64,000 bases of DNA. Origin: Dryas octopetala (taxonomy: Eukaryota > Streptophyta > Magnoliopsida > Rosales > Rosaceae). The notes under the pieces are model-generated. The model searched no databases. It had not been told where the DNA came from and saw only the letters and a program-made list of their open reading frames with translations. The position numbers and the translations under genes were made by a program. The stretch is from positions 15,190,001 through 15,254,000 of the forward strand of contig OY992835.1 in NCBI GenBank assembly GCA_963921425.1, given 5' to 3'. Position 1 is the first letter of the stretch; each line of letters starts with the position of its first letter. Positions 32,019 to 45,400 of this stretch are shown one piece after another.

Positions 32019-33596
32019 CAAAATTGAAACTACGAGAACAAAATGTACTTTCAGCTCAAAACACAGGGACTAAAAATGTATTTTACCCTATAATCTATGA
32101 GGGGACCCTGTGGCCCTTTCTACAAGTTAAAGTTTTTGCAGTCATGGGAATTGTTATTGCACTTCCATGAATTTATGAAGGAGGGACATACATGCACCAT
32201 GGCCCATGCATCGTTAAACTGGCACCGCACCAAAACTGACGCCGTTGAAACATACACATGTCGTAAAAGGTCTATATCTATCACGTGTGATGTGCAACAT
32301 GCAGTAAATATAAATAAACACGCCATATATGGGGTTCACATCTAATTTAAGTAACCAAATTTTAATTCTGTGCTGTGGACATATAATATAATTACCCATT
32401 AATTAGTTGATTAATCTATGAGTGGCCAGAAGCAGAAAGTGACACAGAAGGGAAGTAGTAGTATGGAAGCTACAGACAAGTCAAGTCAAGATTCTCACAG
32501 AATTATATTCCATGCCCACGCAGAAGTAGGGCAATTTCCACAACAAGTTGATTGATTTGATTGATTATTCCGTTGTAGGACCAAATTTTAATGGAAAATT
32601 AGGATTAACTTAAGTTTAATTGCAACGTGGCTATTACTTCTCAACACGGAGACCATCTACCATACGAACAATGGATAAGTTAAAAGATTACACCCTGCTG
32701 GAGAGATGTGCTCTTAAAACTAGGCGTAGAAAGAAAGAGTTGGGCAAAAACTTGAACTGCACTTAGTGAGTGAATTAGTTATTCTTAATTATATTTTCTT
32801 AATTATATTTAAACGACTTTTTACTGTTTTAATCTTTTAAAATAATATTTATTCTTTTTAATAATTTTGTTTAACAAATAGTAGATTAGGTAAACTAAAT
32901 TTTGGTAAAACTTGTAACACCAAAATTAATCTTCATTCTTACTTTATAATAGTTCTCTTGACATGCGACTCCAAGAGTGTTAATTGGCTTTTTTATTATG
33001 TATTTTGTTCTTTTGTTTTATAACTTTTCACTATTCTCTTAATGTTTTAAAGTGGTGGGATGTACTTTTTTATTTTTAAAATTTTGTTTTAATAATTATA
33101 TTTTACAAGTATTATCTTATTTATTAAGTTGTATTTATGTGACTATTTTTTTGAATGAAGAATAATTTAGACATTTTCATTTTTTGTGAAGTCTGTAACA
33201 CCAAATTCTTATTTTGCCTTTATAATAAAAAAAATACATAACTGGGTATTTGCAAATCGTTTTTACTAATATTCGTTTCAGTGAATGTACGAAGAGAAGG
33301 ATTCATGATGTGCCAGAATGCTTGAAGAATTGTTCGTTATTTTGAAGTCTTTTTAGTCTCCTTTAATCACGACATCTCGATCTGTTCTTTTTAGTCTCCC
33401 TTAATAACGACATACTCATTAAATGATGATTTAAAATCTTCTAAACATGAATGCATGAAAAGTACAGAGGGGACTGCTACTGCTTGGAAGCTACTGCCAA
33501 GTCAAGGTTCTTGGATGCATGCGCATGACTCATACTCATTGACTAAGTCGTTTGAAATGGATATATGAGATAATATCAAATTGGTCTCTCAAAGTC
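32019..33596. repeat. Segmental duplication copy B (RLK upstream DNA)
   Basis: Partner of copy A at 29788-31357, offset by about 2.24 kb. Small indels distinguish the copies: ACACAGGGACTA is present in B only near 32063, and a 16-bp ATATTTTCTTAATTAT gain lies near 32791 in B. After about 33597 the copies diverge. No gene inside. Confidence 0.88.
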
Positions 33597-33919
33597 ATTA
33601 TAAGCTTTTCTCTAATTAAGCAAATTTAGTTAACTAACTCGTCCCAAGAATTTGTTTAACAAGTACTTTTGGCCCCGACTATCTCCTAGAGATACGAGTC
33701 ATACAACCCATTCCTGAAACCTCAGATGTGGTGGTGCATACGACGCCGTACGGCCAAAGTTAAGTAAGTACAACACAATACATTATTTGATCTCTTCCTC
33801 CTACCTGTCATGCATGCAACGTAGGTAACCCTTCTTCAAACTACATGCATACAAATTATTGTGTCTTTGCCAACACAAAAATAGGCGAAAACACAACCTA
33901 AAACTTGTCTTGCGCTGCC

Positions 33920-34262
33920 ATGTCATCGCCGGCGGAGTCCCCTTTTCCCGACTATTACTACTCTCCCCCTTCGCCATCTCCGGAAGAAGTTCAATATGAA
34001 CCGCCACCACCACCGCCACCACCGTCGGTACCGCCACCACCGTCGGTACCGCCTCCACCGTCGGTACCGCCTCCGGTCGGAAAGGGGGGCTTGTCTACAG
34101 GAACTTTGGTTGGGCTGATTGCGGGGGGTGTGATAGGTGTGATACTGCTAGTTCTGGCTGTTGTGTGCTCTTTCGTCGTTTGCTATAGGAGGAGGAGGAG
34201 GAGCAAACAACATAGAGTGGTGGAGGAGAGTTACCATGGAGAGCCTCCTCGTGAACCCAAAG
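33920..34262 (+). CDS. PERK-type 5' exon (alternative first exon or orphan fragment)
   Basis: From the ATG at 33920 the frame encodes MSSPAESPFPDYYYSPPSPS, then a Pro-rich stretch with PPPPSV units, a membrane span (LVGLIAGGVIGVILLVLAVV) and a basic stop-transfer RRRRRSK: the extracellular and transmembrane part of a PERK receptor kinase. It stops at a good donor (CCCAAAG|GTGAGC at 34262/34263). No kinase exons follow before the next PERK first exon at 35523. The donor phase (1) is the same as that of the 35523 exon, so splicing to exon 2 at 36530 would be in frame. An upstream in-frame ATG exists at 33905. Either a true alternative first exon and promoter, or the stump of a neighbouring PERK copy. 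Confidence 0.6.
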
Positions 34263-34319
34263 GTGAGCATCTAGTCTCGTTAATTAACTTGTGGTTGTTT
34301 TCAAATTTATCGTCTTAAT

Positions 34320-35240
34320 AATTGTATACACATGCATAACGTACACTACGTTACATTAGTATGTCAAGTTGTGTTGTATATCGTGCCATTTGATATTTGT
34401 GCAAATTTACAATTGTTAAAGCAGTAAGTACATACATATATGGCTGATATTTTTAATATCAAATGATTGATTAGTCTACTTCAAAGATAATTCACTTAAA
34501 ATGTTGAATGTTAAAAAAGTTCATCAAATTTCTTAAGCATGATAAGTCGATCCATTTTTAAAGTGAGTGGCATTTTTGTACAATGTCGAGTGCTTAGCCC
34601 TCTGTTTTTTTTGTGTACTAGACGGAAATTGCTGAACAATAACTAACACAAAAATATAAAAACAGATTTGTATGATATCATTTTTATATGTTATGATTAA
34701 AACTATTGAACAAAATGTTCGATGTTCAACAATTTCAAAACAAAAAATGGCACTGAGCTGCTGAGCACTCGACTTGTTAAAAAGTGAGTAGTTTAGACTA
34801 TCTATGGTTTTGGGCTTAGAAGAACCCATTTTCTAATACAAATTATCCACAAAAAGAAATGCAAAAAGTCCTACATTGGTTAACGCCTTTCTATAAAGAC
34901 TATAATATATTAAATGTTTGTTTTTTGTCCATTCAACTGTTGAAGTTAGTTCTTAGTTTCTTACCAAAGTAAAGTTTTACTACAAGTGGTATAGCATTTT
35001 CTCCTCATATTCATGAAAAGCACTCAATTCTTATATTTAATCCCAAATAAAAACAAGTTTATTTTATTAAAATATAAAATAAAAAGCTGTTGAAATTAAA
35101 TTTCCAATTTCAAATGCTGTTAATAAATGGGGTTAATGATTGAAGAAAGAATTTCTGCTAACAAAAAATAAAAAATAAAAAATTGTTAGGAAGCCGTGAC
35201 GTAGCAAAAGTCATATGAGAATAATTTACCTGTTCTTGTT
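34320..35240. other. Non-coding DNA between the two PERK first exons
   Basis: AT-rich, with no kinase-like exon on the plus strand. Short (GA)n at about 35262-35283. A TATA-like GTATAAGTATAAAC at 35310-35323 lies about 200 bp before the ATG at 35523 and could serve it. Confidence 0.45.
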
Positions 35241-35522
35241 ATAGGGATTATTCCAATTAGAAAGAGAGAAAAAGAGAGAGAGAGGTGGCAGGTAAGTCCT
35301 TCTCAAGGCGTATAAGTATAAACGGTCTCTATCGATTTCGTAATCTCTCTTGACCAAAAAAGCGCGGGACCCACCACGTTCTTTCTCTCATTCTCCACCA
35401 ACCGCCATATCACCATGTGACTATTCTCTTTCAGACAGTGTGGTCTTCGCAAATCACTGTCTTCGCAATAAAAAAAACGGCGACTTGCTTCAATCCCTCG
35501 CCGACCTTGAACCTCGCCGGCG

Positions 35523-38500
35523 ATGTCGTCGTCGCCGTCTCCGGCGACCAACGTCACGTCACCTCCTCCTCCGCCGACAAACGGTACCGCACCTGCTCCT
35601 TCGGCGACCAACGTCACCACACCTCCTCCTCCGCCTACAGCGCCGACCCAGTCGCCGCCACCGCCGACGTCAGTGGCGTCCAACTCGCCGCCGTCGCCGC
35701 CAGGTTTGCCGAAGGGAACGCTGGTTGGGATTATAGTGGGGGCTGGGATTGGAGGGTTCAGCATGCTGGTTGCGGTGGGGATTATCTTCTGTATCTACAG
35801 GAGGCGGAAGAGGAGGCGAGCGAGACAGCATGAGTCGGGGAGTTTTCCGCAACAACCCAAAAGTGAGAGCTCCTTTTGTTGTTCAAAGATTGAAAACAGA
35901 AAAGCTTTGATTTTGTTTTTGTTTTGGAGCTTTTTATAGACCAAATGCTTAAAATTGCTATTAGACTGTTAGTTGTTAAGTTTAATGTGTACTGAATGTG
36001 AGTGTTTCCTGGAATTGAGTGAGCTGAGTTTGGTTGGAAATTGCTAGTATTTTGAATTGGGTGATGAATATCTTCAATTATATCTTCTGGGTTTTTGGTC
36101 ATTCTTTGGATTTCATGGCATGGCTAATTAGTCAGCAAACTGCTCTTTTTTTGTTGCAAAAAATGTTTACTTTCTATTAGAGCCAAGAGGCTAACATGTT
36201 GGTATTCTCACTAGAAGTGATGGTTGTTAGTTGTAAGATTCATTTCATGTTTTCTTGACTTTCTGTAAGTGTTAGGCATTAGAAGTGATGCTTGTTAATC
36301 TGCTTTCACATTAAAGTGTTAGACATTAGACATGTCAACACACAGTAGTATGCAACTTCAACCAAAGTTTTATGATTTTGAATTTTTGACTATAAGCATT
36401 CAAATTGTTAGTGATCCATCGGCCTTAGTGACCTCAGGGTTATGAAAACTATAATTTGTGAAACTTCCACTACATCTGATCCACGCCTCCAATTAATTCA
36501 AATTCTATCCTGTTCTTTGATTTCTCCAGATGACCATTTTAGCGGCCCACCTCAGCATTTGCAACACAATTATGCTTCTCCATTGACAGACAATTATCCA
36601 AAGCCAACTCCTCCCCCAGGATCCACTCCGCCAGTACCATCTTCAACAAGTAGCAGCTTGGGCTCTGAGAAACCACCCACAGCACCAACTTCTGGCCTTG
36701 CCTTTGGATCACAAAGCACATTTACATATGAAGAGTTAGTGATGGCAACAAGTGATTTCTCCAATGCCAATCTCCTAGGTCAAGGAGGATTTGGTTTTGT
36801 GCATAAAGGAATCCTTCCAAATGGGAAAGTGGTTGCAATTAAGCAGCTGAAAGTTGGGAGTGGACAGGGGGAGCGTGAATTCCAGGCAGAGGTTGAGCTC
36901 ATTAGCCGTGTCCATCACAGACATCTTGTTTCACTGGTTGGGTATTGCATTAGTGGGGCCAGGAGGTTGCTTGTTTATGAGTTCGTTGCGAATGACACCT
37001 TGGAATTTCATCTTCATGGTAAGTCTTTTCGGTGATTATGTTTTTCTGTTTCTCTAAAATCATCAAAAAATGAAAGGTAAATGCCAGAATCTACAATAGA
37101 AGATTAATGACATTCTGCATTTCATAGCAATAAATCAATGATACAGAATCTTATCAAAGAAAAACATTGCAGGAAAAGGGAGGCCAACTATGGATTGGTC
37201 AACCAGAATGAAAATTGCTGTAGGCTCTGCAAAAGGATTGGCATATCTCCAGGAGGACTGTGAGTTTTCTTTGCATATACATTGCAAACCATAAGAAAAT
37301 TTCCTGGTCTGTTTTGTCTGCCTTGGAAGTCACTTACTCTAGAGCTACATATATCTTCAGGTCAGCCCAAGATCATACACCGTGACATCAAGGCAGCTAA
37401 TATTCTTATTGATGATAAATTTGAGGCAAAGGTAGATTGTGATAGCTTTCACATTTTGATTATTCTTGGTGACCTTTCAAATGTATCAAACTCATGATAC
37501 TTTCTGGATGATTGATCCTGATTTACAAAGCTAAAATTGTAGTAGATTCATGATTCATTACCTAATCTCATAACCACTAAATCCCAAAAACCACCCTTTA
37601 TGTGAAAAATATCAATCTGTTAAAGTTTTAAGGCATGATGGTCAATACGATATTGGGATAATTACCTGAGAATTTGTTTTGGCCATGACTACCATGTTTT
37701 CTTAAAATGGGAGAGAGAGAGAGAGAGAGATGTATGTATTCTGAGGGCTAGTATTGTAACTATATAACCAAATTATTGATTCCTTTTCTTCCCTCCCCTA
37801 TTCCCCTTTTCAAAGTAAAGGAATGCATCTCAGTTGAATTTACTGGCTGTCCGTATAACTTTAACCTAAAACCTTAGTAGTGCTGCTTAGCATTTTAACA
37901 AATAAATCCATCCTTAAGATGGAGTTGAATGTTTTTTCAATTTGTTCTCAAATGCTCATAATTTAACTCGTATCTTGTATTGTACCTGATCTTCTTTTCA
38001 GGTTGCAGATTTTGGACTTGCCAAGATTGCTTTAGATACTGATACTCATGTCTCCACTAGGGTCATGGGGACTTTTGGGTAAGAGATTGTCTGCATTACT
38101 GTTGTATACATAGCTTTACTGGTGCCATGCTGTCTAGTTTGGGTTTGAAATAAAAGAGGTTGACTGTTTGGGCTGTAATGGCTAATTTTCTAATCTAGTT
38201 TCATTTGTTTGCTTGTAAATCTACTACATGCAGTTACATGGCTCCTGAATATGCATCTAGTGGAAAGCTCACTGAGAAGTCAGATGTCTTCTCATTTGGG
38301 GTCGTGCTATTGGAGTTGATTACTGGACACCGACCCATTGATAAAACTCATTCTTTCACTGATGACAGCATGGTTGAGTGGGTATGTATACAACTACTAA
38401 TTCCTAGCAGTTCAGCGATTTGTGGTAGACTGGTAGTAGAGCACTTCAGTCATGGCATCTGTCCTTTACTGTGGTGTTTTTGTGTACAGCGAATTATTAA

Positions 38501-39870
38501 GCACACACCTTTCCTTCGATGAATCTTTTCATATGCTTTTATAGAGCCCTCTCTCTCTCTCTCTCTTTCCAAGTTCAGTTCTGCTGAATATTTCTTTTAG
38601 TACAGGGTATTGTTCAAGTCTTCTGTGTTGCTAACTTTTTTTCTGTTTTCACTTAATTCAAAGCTTGAATGGCATGGGAAAGGTGATAGACATTGTTATT
38701 GAATTTCAGGCAAGGCCTTTGCTCACGCAAGCATTGGAAAATGGCAAATTTGATGGTCTTGTTGATGCAAGGATGCAGAATGACTATAACTCCAGTGAAA
38801 TGGCTTGTATGATTGCTTGTGCTGCTGCTTGTGTGCGTTATTCTGCCCGACGTCGGCCACGGATGAGCCAGGTAATCTTACAAAGTACTGATGTTAGTTT
38901 GAGCTCCAAAATAGGTCCATTGGCTTTATTTATATCATCCAAATTTTTACAATTAAAGTGAGAATGGACTTAGAAACCCCTATAAACTTGTTAAATTGTT
39001 TTATTTCTTGTTTATAACAGTAAGCGACTTTGTTCAACTTTACTGCAAAGTTTTGACATGCTATTACTTTGTAAGGGTGTTCATTGGTCCAGTTGGATCC
39101 GCTTTGAAAATTTTCTGACACCACCCAATTAGCTTGTAAATTGCATTACCCAGGTCCAACTAACAGTAGGCCTAAAACTAACCCCCCCAAATCCGCGATG
39201 CTTGGTTTGATTGAATCTGGAATTTCATTCATGTGGTGGCCCAGCTGTAAAATAAGAGCCTCTAAAGAAAGTCCATATGCAAGTAACCCGATCTGATCTG
39301 GTTCATGCTTGGTAAAACCGAACAGACCCATAAGTTGAAATCCCGAACCAACCTGGTCGGGTAAGATTGGTTGGTCAGTGTAGTCAGATTTTCAGTTTGG
39401 TTAAACCTACCTTGTACAAGCTCAAACTTGTCAGTACTTCTGAGAAACTTAGTGATTCCAATTTGACTGTCCCAATGCTGATTTTCTTTTTTAAGTTGAT
39501 ACATATTCAGATTAAAAAAATTAAAACTGATGCATATAAACATCGTTCTGCATCTGGCATTTTATTGTTAACCTTCGTTAAAAAACAGGTGGTTCGAGCT
39601 TTAGAAGGAAATATTTCTCTTGAGGATTTAAATGAGGGAATCATACCTGGTCATAGTATGGTATTCAGTTCCTACGGAGGAAGCACAGAATACAACAGTA
39701 GAGAATACAGGGAAGACTTGAAGAAATTCAGAAAAGTAGCACTAGAAAGCCAAGAGCAAGAGCAAGGGACCAGTGAGATCAGTGGGCCCAGCAGTGAGTT
39801 TGGTCTGCACCAATCTGCCTCTAGTGGTGAAGGCCAACAAACCACCGAAGAGATGAACATGGGAAAGTGA
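35523..39870 (+). CDS. Proline-rich extensin-like receptor kinase (PERK family)
   Basis: Eight exons with GT-AG introns: 35523-35862, 36530-37018, 37173-37259, 37361-37431, 38002-38078, 38234-38381, 38710-38871, 39589-39870; these sum to 1656 nt, or 551 residues. Order: Ser/Pro-rich ectodomain 1-62 (PPPPP and SPP units), membrane span about 66-91, RRRKRRR stop-transfer, Pro-rich juxtamembrane, then Ser/Thr kinase starting [10 protein letters not shown] with [39 protein letters not shown] and an acidic Ser-rich tail. RD kinase with all core motifs. It is a little short for the family because the ectodomain is short. PERKs are plasma-membrane receptors thought to sense cell-wall pectin or extensin status. 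The large introns 4 and 7 carry unrelated AT-rich sequence. Start chosen as the first ATG of the Ser/Pro-rich frame. It resembles the PERK4-7/15 group, but I do not name an orthologue. Confidence 0.92.
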
Positions 39871-41110
39871 AGAAAGACACTTAGTGAAAGCTCTTGACAA
39901 CTAATTCCTAGGTTCTTGGAAAATGCCCCTCCTTCCCATCCTGTATCCTGTATCCTGTATCCTTCCTAATTTGCTAGAATCACACACACCATAAGAAGCA
40001 CCCATTCTGATGGTACATTTGGTAAATCGAACGTACTAAATGTTCAGCTAGATTAATGATTTTTGTCTGAGTTGCATGCTCAGTCGCTTGAACAATTCTC
40101 AGTGTTTCTTACCACCCAAAACATTGATGAAATCGGATCCCCGGTATGTTCATATGGAGAAATTTTTCATCATAGTCCACAATTGGGTCCCAGATGGATT
40201 TGGCGGTGGAACAAGCTTGACATTATTTGTTGAAGTTGGGACCAATATAGAGGAGAAATAATTCTGTATGTAGTAGTTTGGTGGATTTTTCATTTATTGC
40301 ATATATCAATAGTAGGTAGTCTTTGCAATTTTTAAAGCTGTTAATGCTATTTCTCTCTGTAAATGTTGTGTTGTGCTTGTTTGTACATATATATCAATAA
40401 ACTCAAAGTCGGAGTTGTTGTCTCTTTCATCGCAATCCAGGGTTGTATAATATCATGTAGTACTTGTTTTTGGACGACTATGCGGCTGTTATTGGTGTTG
40501 CTGTTGTTGATGTCACTTGTGGAAATTCCACTAAACTCAACTCTTCTTTGGTTATAACCTGTCTATATAGAACTACTCCAAAGTCTCCAATGAATCTTAA
40601 CCATTACATTATATATCTTCAATGCATCTAGTTGACCTAACGATTAAGAAACAGGTTCCTACGACCTCGATCATTAGAGAAAACCACCTCTCAGAGGTGA
40701 TCTAATGAGCACTTACATATCAGCTATTAGATGAGGCATGAATTATTGATACGCATCTCATCAACTCTCACCTATTTTGCATCTCAACCATCTATATATG
40801 ATCTAATAATTCGGATACGAGTCTACAAATTAATGTTTTATTAGAACACATTAAATCCAAAAGGATCGCACCATGAACATGCTTATAGGGTAGGAATGAC
40901 TAGTCTCCTCGATCATCCTTCGAATCGGAACTAGTTGAGAGAGATGAACTCACACCACATTTTATAACCTTCGAACCAAAACCCTAAACTAGATATGGAT
41001 TTTCATAGTCTAACATGTAGGTCAAAGATAAACTGCCATAAAAAAAATTAATTTATGCATGTCAAAAAAATAAGAATAATAGTTGCATTTTGTTTTTTTG
41101 GATAGATAGG
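39871..41110. other. 3' region of PERK and intergenic DNA
   Basis: TCCTGTATCCTGTATCC micro-repeat at about 39940. AT-rich tail to about 40560, then sequence with no gene I can support. The short plus-strand frames here lack any recognised pattern. Confidence 0.4.
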
Positions 41111-41118
41111 GATGGATT

Positions 41119-42042
41119 TAAGGCTGCCCTTTGGTTTAGTTTTTACCGAACCGACCCGATTACCAATCGAATTTTTTTGGTTTGGTATATCGATTTTTAC
41201 AATTCGAAGATCGAAAATCCGAAACCGAAAAAATTCGAAAAAAATTTATAAACCGACCGATTATCGAAAATTATTATTGAAAGAAACCGAATTGATTATT
41301 ACCGAAAAAATTAAAATATACACCGAAAAAAATTGAAACAATTACCGAAATTTAGTTATATATACTTATATAATACTATTATGTTAGTGGTACAATAAAT
41401 ATTAAACTACTAATATCTTAAACAACTATAAGAAAATATAATTGTATAATGTTATCATATAAATATTATCAAAAATGTGAGTTAAGATATAGAGTCATTC
41501 TCTAATAAAGTAAATGTTATTATTTTTAGGAAAATAAGAATCTCATATTTAGGTAAGTAATGCATATATATATATCTATTCATATTTATCGGTATATATA
41601 CATACTAAATTAATAAGATATGTACTAATACATATTATTAAAGTAATTATACTAGTATATATTATTACTAATATTAATATTATTACAATTAATACTAGTA
41701 CTATACTAAACTACCAATACTACTCATGCAAATATATATATTCATCAAACATTATATTTTATGCATCATATTTGATTAAATTTTAATTTATATTGGTATA
41801 TAATAATTAGTATTATTATAATCAAATCGAAAATGAACTAAAGATATACTGAAGTAAATTGAAAATGAACTGAAAGTATCCGATAAAATTACCGAAATCG
41901 AACCGAAAACTGAAGTTTACAAAAAATTACCGAACCCAAAAATACCGAAACCAAAAAATACCAAAATTGAAAAATATCGAATTTTTTAGTTTTGATTTGG
42001 TAAGCCCCAATATCGATTCAAATCGACCGATGGGCAGCCCTA
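41119..42042. mobile_element. hAT-like non-autonomous element, AGGGCTGCCC termini
   Basis: Left end TAAGGCTGCCCTTTGG, right end CCGATGGGCAGCCCTA (inverted). Flanks GATGGATT and CATGGATC agree at 6 of 8 positions, a plausible decayed 8-bp TSD. Subterminal regions are full of ACCGAA/TTCGGT motifs (ACCGAACCGA, ATACCGAAACC) in opposite orientation at the two ends. The core is AT-rich. No transposase. Confidence 0.65.
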
Positions 42043-42342
42043 CATGGATCTATCATAATCTACGACAACTTAATTTTGTTCTTAAATGAAGTATTACGAA
42101 ATTTTCAATTAAAAAAAAAAAAAACAGAAGCTTTTGGAATTGATTTGAAATTCCCAAAAATGGGATATACTCGTTTTAAATTTTTATTCCATATTTAGAA
42201 AGTCCAACTAGAAAGAGCGCGTAAAATTACCTACAAAGCATGGGTACTTTTGGAATATCAAAAACTGAGGAACAGTGGAACCGTGTCCAGCCTGTCGTTA
42301 CAAAAACTATTCGCTCCCATCAATACCAGCTCAAGGATATTC

Positions 42343-42349
<7 letters not shown>

Positions 42350-42383
<34 letters not shown>
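42350..42383. repeat. (CT)n in the 5' leader of the Rab gene
   Basis: About 17 CT units, ending about 90 bp before the ATG at 42472. Pyrimidine-rich CT tracts are common in plant 5' leaders. All three plus frames read through it because of the repeat. Confidence 0.8.
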
Positions 42384-42386
<3 letters not shown>

Positions 42387-42471
42387 CTTTCAAATACCAA
42401 ATTCCAAAATATCCCAATTTTTTTTTGTTTGCATTGGAAACCCTAAAGTCGATTCTTCGAGACATTGATCC

Positions 42472-45400
42472 ATGGCTTCTCGTAGACGCATGCTTCTAAA
42501 GGTCATTATCCTCGGCGACAGCGGGTAAGTTTTGCTTAAACGAACGAAATTTCAAAGTTCTGAATCTCGTCTCTTGATTTTACACGAAAGAAATCTCTAC
42601 CTTTGGTCAAATAGTTGCATGCATTAGATTTAGTGATATAAATTTTTTCTTAAAAGTTTAATTTTGTTTGTTATTGATGCTAAAGTTTTAAACTTTGATT
42701 TGTTAATATTAAAGAAAGTATTTTTATGCTAATATCTGCTTTGTTCTTTCTTTTTTTCCTTAATTTGGCAGGGTGGGGAAGACATCGCTGATGAATCAGT
42801 ATTGCCTGAAACCTAGATCTTGGCTTTTCATTTTCATTTTTATTACATTTTGGATTTGTTTTGTTGGTTTGTTAATTTATTATGTATTTTATCTCTTTCG
42901 ATTTTAGGTATGTGAATCGTAAGTTTAGTAATCAGTACAAGGCGACAATCGGAGCGGATTTTCTGACCAAGGAGGTTCAGTTTGAAGATAGGTTGTTCAC
43001 ATTGCAGGTGAGAGAGCTCTGAGCATTCATTTTGTTTCTATTAATTCGAATGCCGCATTGTGCAATGAATGTATGAACAATCATGATTGGTACCGGTCAC
43101 TCTGTTTTCAGTTTGGTTGGTTTATAATGCTTGTATAGACAGTTAAACATTATGGGATTAATGAGAAAAGTTTCCACTATATCTCTCTTTGTCATTGATG
43201 TTGAAAGGCAAAGAATGACTTAAATGTAGTGATTGCTGTGAATGTATTTAATTATAAAAAAGTTAGTTTCAAAAGACCAAAAAAAGAAAAAGGAAGGAAG
43301 ACTAAAAATTTACTTTATCAGTTTCAGAAACTTTTTTTTTTCAAATACAACAACATATATTAGAAACAAACAGATTTGCTTCATGTTTGGATTTTCATCT
43401 AATTCTAGTATTGACTATTGAAACCCTATCTAGCACATTCAGAAGGTAATGTGATGCAAGTATCCAATTGTTTTGCTTCTTTTTTGATGATGCTTGGCAG
43501 CAAAAAACTGAGTTTAACTATAAAACTTTCATTTGGCAGAGAAAATGTGGGATACTTTCACTTGTAAATTAGAAGGCTAACACCTTTTATTATTTATGTT
43601 TACAGATTTGGGATACTGCTGGGCAAGAAAGGTTTCAAAGTCTTGGCGTGGCTTTCTATCGTGGTGCGGATTGTTGTGTTCTTGTGTATGATGTGAACGT
43701 CATGAAATCATTTGATAATCTTAACAACTGGAGGGAAGAATTCCTGATTCAGGTAATTACCATAAGATTGGTTTCCTGGATAATCCCAAAAGCATATTGA
43801 TTGACTGAAAGTTACATTTTTTGAATTTGATGTTTAGGCCAGTCCATCTGACCCTGAGAACTTCCCATTTGTTGTGTTGGGAAACAAGATTGATGTTGAT
43901 GGCGGAAATAGTCGAGTGGTAGGCCATCTAAAATGTGGAGGTTCTTTGTTGTTGTTGTTCTAGGATGTATGTGCTTCTTTTCTTTTCTCATATTGTGTGA
44001 ATATGGTTCTACTCGTCTGGCTGTAGGTTTCTGAAAAGAAAGCAAAGGCCTGGTGTGCTTCCAAGGGAAACATACCATACTTTGAGACCTCTGCAAAAGA
44101 AGGCTTTAATGTGGATGATGCCTTCCAATGTATAGCCAAAAACGCACTGAAGAATGAACCTGAAGAAGAAATGTAAGTATTCTTTACTTACCTGAATTGT
44201 CATTTTGCTTCCTACTCTACCTTCTCCCTTTCATTTTCTGCTTTTTTCCCCATGGAATTTAGTCCTTCTTCAATAATTTTAGTAAATATTTTATTCATGG
44301 GGGACTCTAATTTGAGATAATTATGTGAATAGGTGGAGATATATATTTTTTTAAAGAGAAAAAAAAATTTATTAAAACTCAAAAGATATGGATAAGGAAT
44401 CCACTGTCAGGTTACAAAAAATCAGTATACAGAGTATCTAGGCTAACAGGATAATTTATAAAAAGGTGATGGTAGGCTACAGAATACGGATGGCAATTCT
44501 CTTCATATTTACTCTTCTCCCACAAGTTGATAGCTATACCTACTTTTATAAAGGCAGAGGAGTATCACTTGGTTATAGTTGCTTTTGATTATTAGTAATT
44601 ATAGTCCAGTGGTATTTCTCGTCTTTTATCAAGGGGTTCTTGCATTTAACTCATGGAGGGATGAGATTTATGTGGAGAGAGGCTACCTTATTGTTTAGAT
44701 CACTTTTACCAATTAAATAATGATAAGAGATCATTCTATTTTAATGACTTATGACAAGAATGAATTATGTAGTTTACATCAGAGAAGTTCTTAACCAGAA
44801 AAATATAAATCCATTTCATTGTTTTGATTAAACTCTACCTTCCGATTTAATCCAACGGTAGCTGACCATCAAATTTTATTGGTCCACAGTGACTTGGTGA
44901 ATAGTTCTGATCATAGTATTGGTATTGGGAAGCTAATTACCTTCACAAAAGTGTTCAATAGGGATAACAAAGTTTACACACAAATGCCTGTCTTGAAAAA
45001 AGAGAGACAGAAAAAGATAAGGAAATTGGTCTTGAAAGTTGGGGCCCATGATTGCTATTGTTTATGGATAAGGATCCTCTCCATTTCCACTTGAAATGGG
45101 GAAGAACATCTTTAACGTTAGCTGTCAGATCAGGATTGATGGTTCTGCACAAAGCATCAAAGTGGTGTTACATTTTTTTAAAATTTTGTGCAGAATGGTT
45201 TGGTTTTGATTGCGCAGCTATTACAAAAGAACTGATGGCCTGTCCAACCAGAAAAAAACTTGTGTGGGACCGTTATATTACGTCATTATGCTGACGTGGT
45301 GGGTCTAACTATTTGAAGAAAGCCAGTTGTTAAAACATAAAAGGAAGTTTGTCATTTCCAATACACACCATGCATTGGAAATGAAGAATAAACTTCCAAA

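Noticed and set aside
35303-35855. Competing open frames over PERK exon 1
   Set aside because: Other-frame shadows of the Ser/Pro-rich coding exon. Only the frame starting at 35523 has the membrane span and joins exon 2 in phase.
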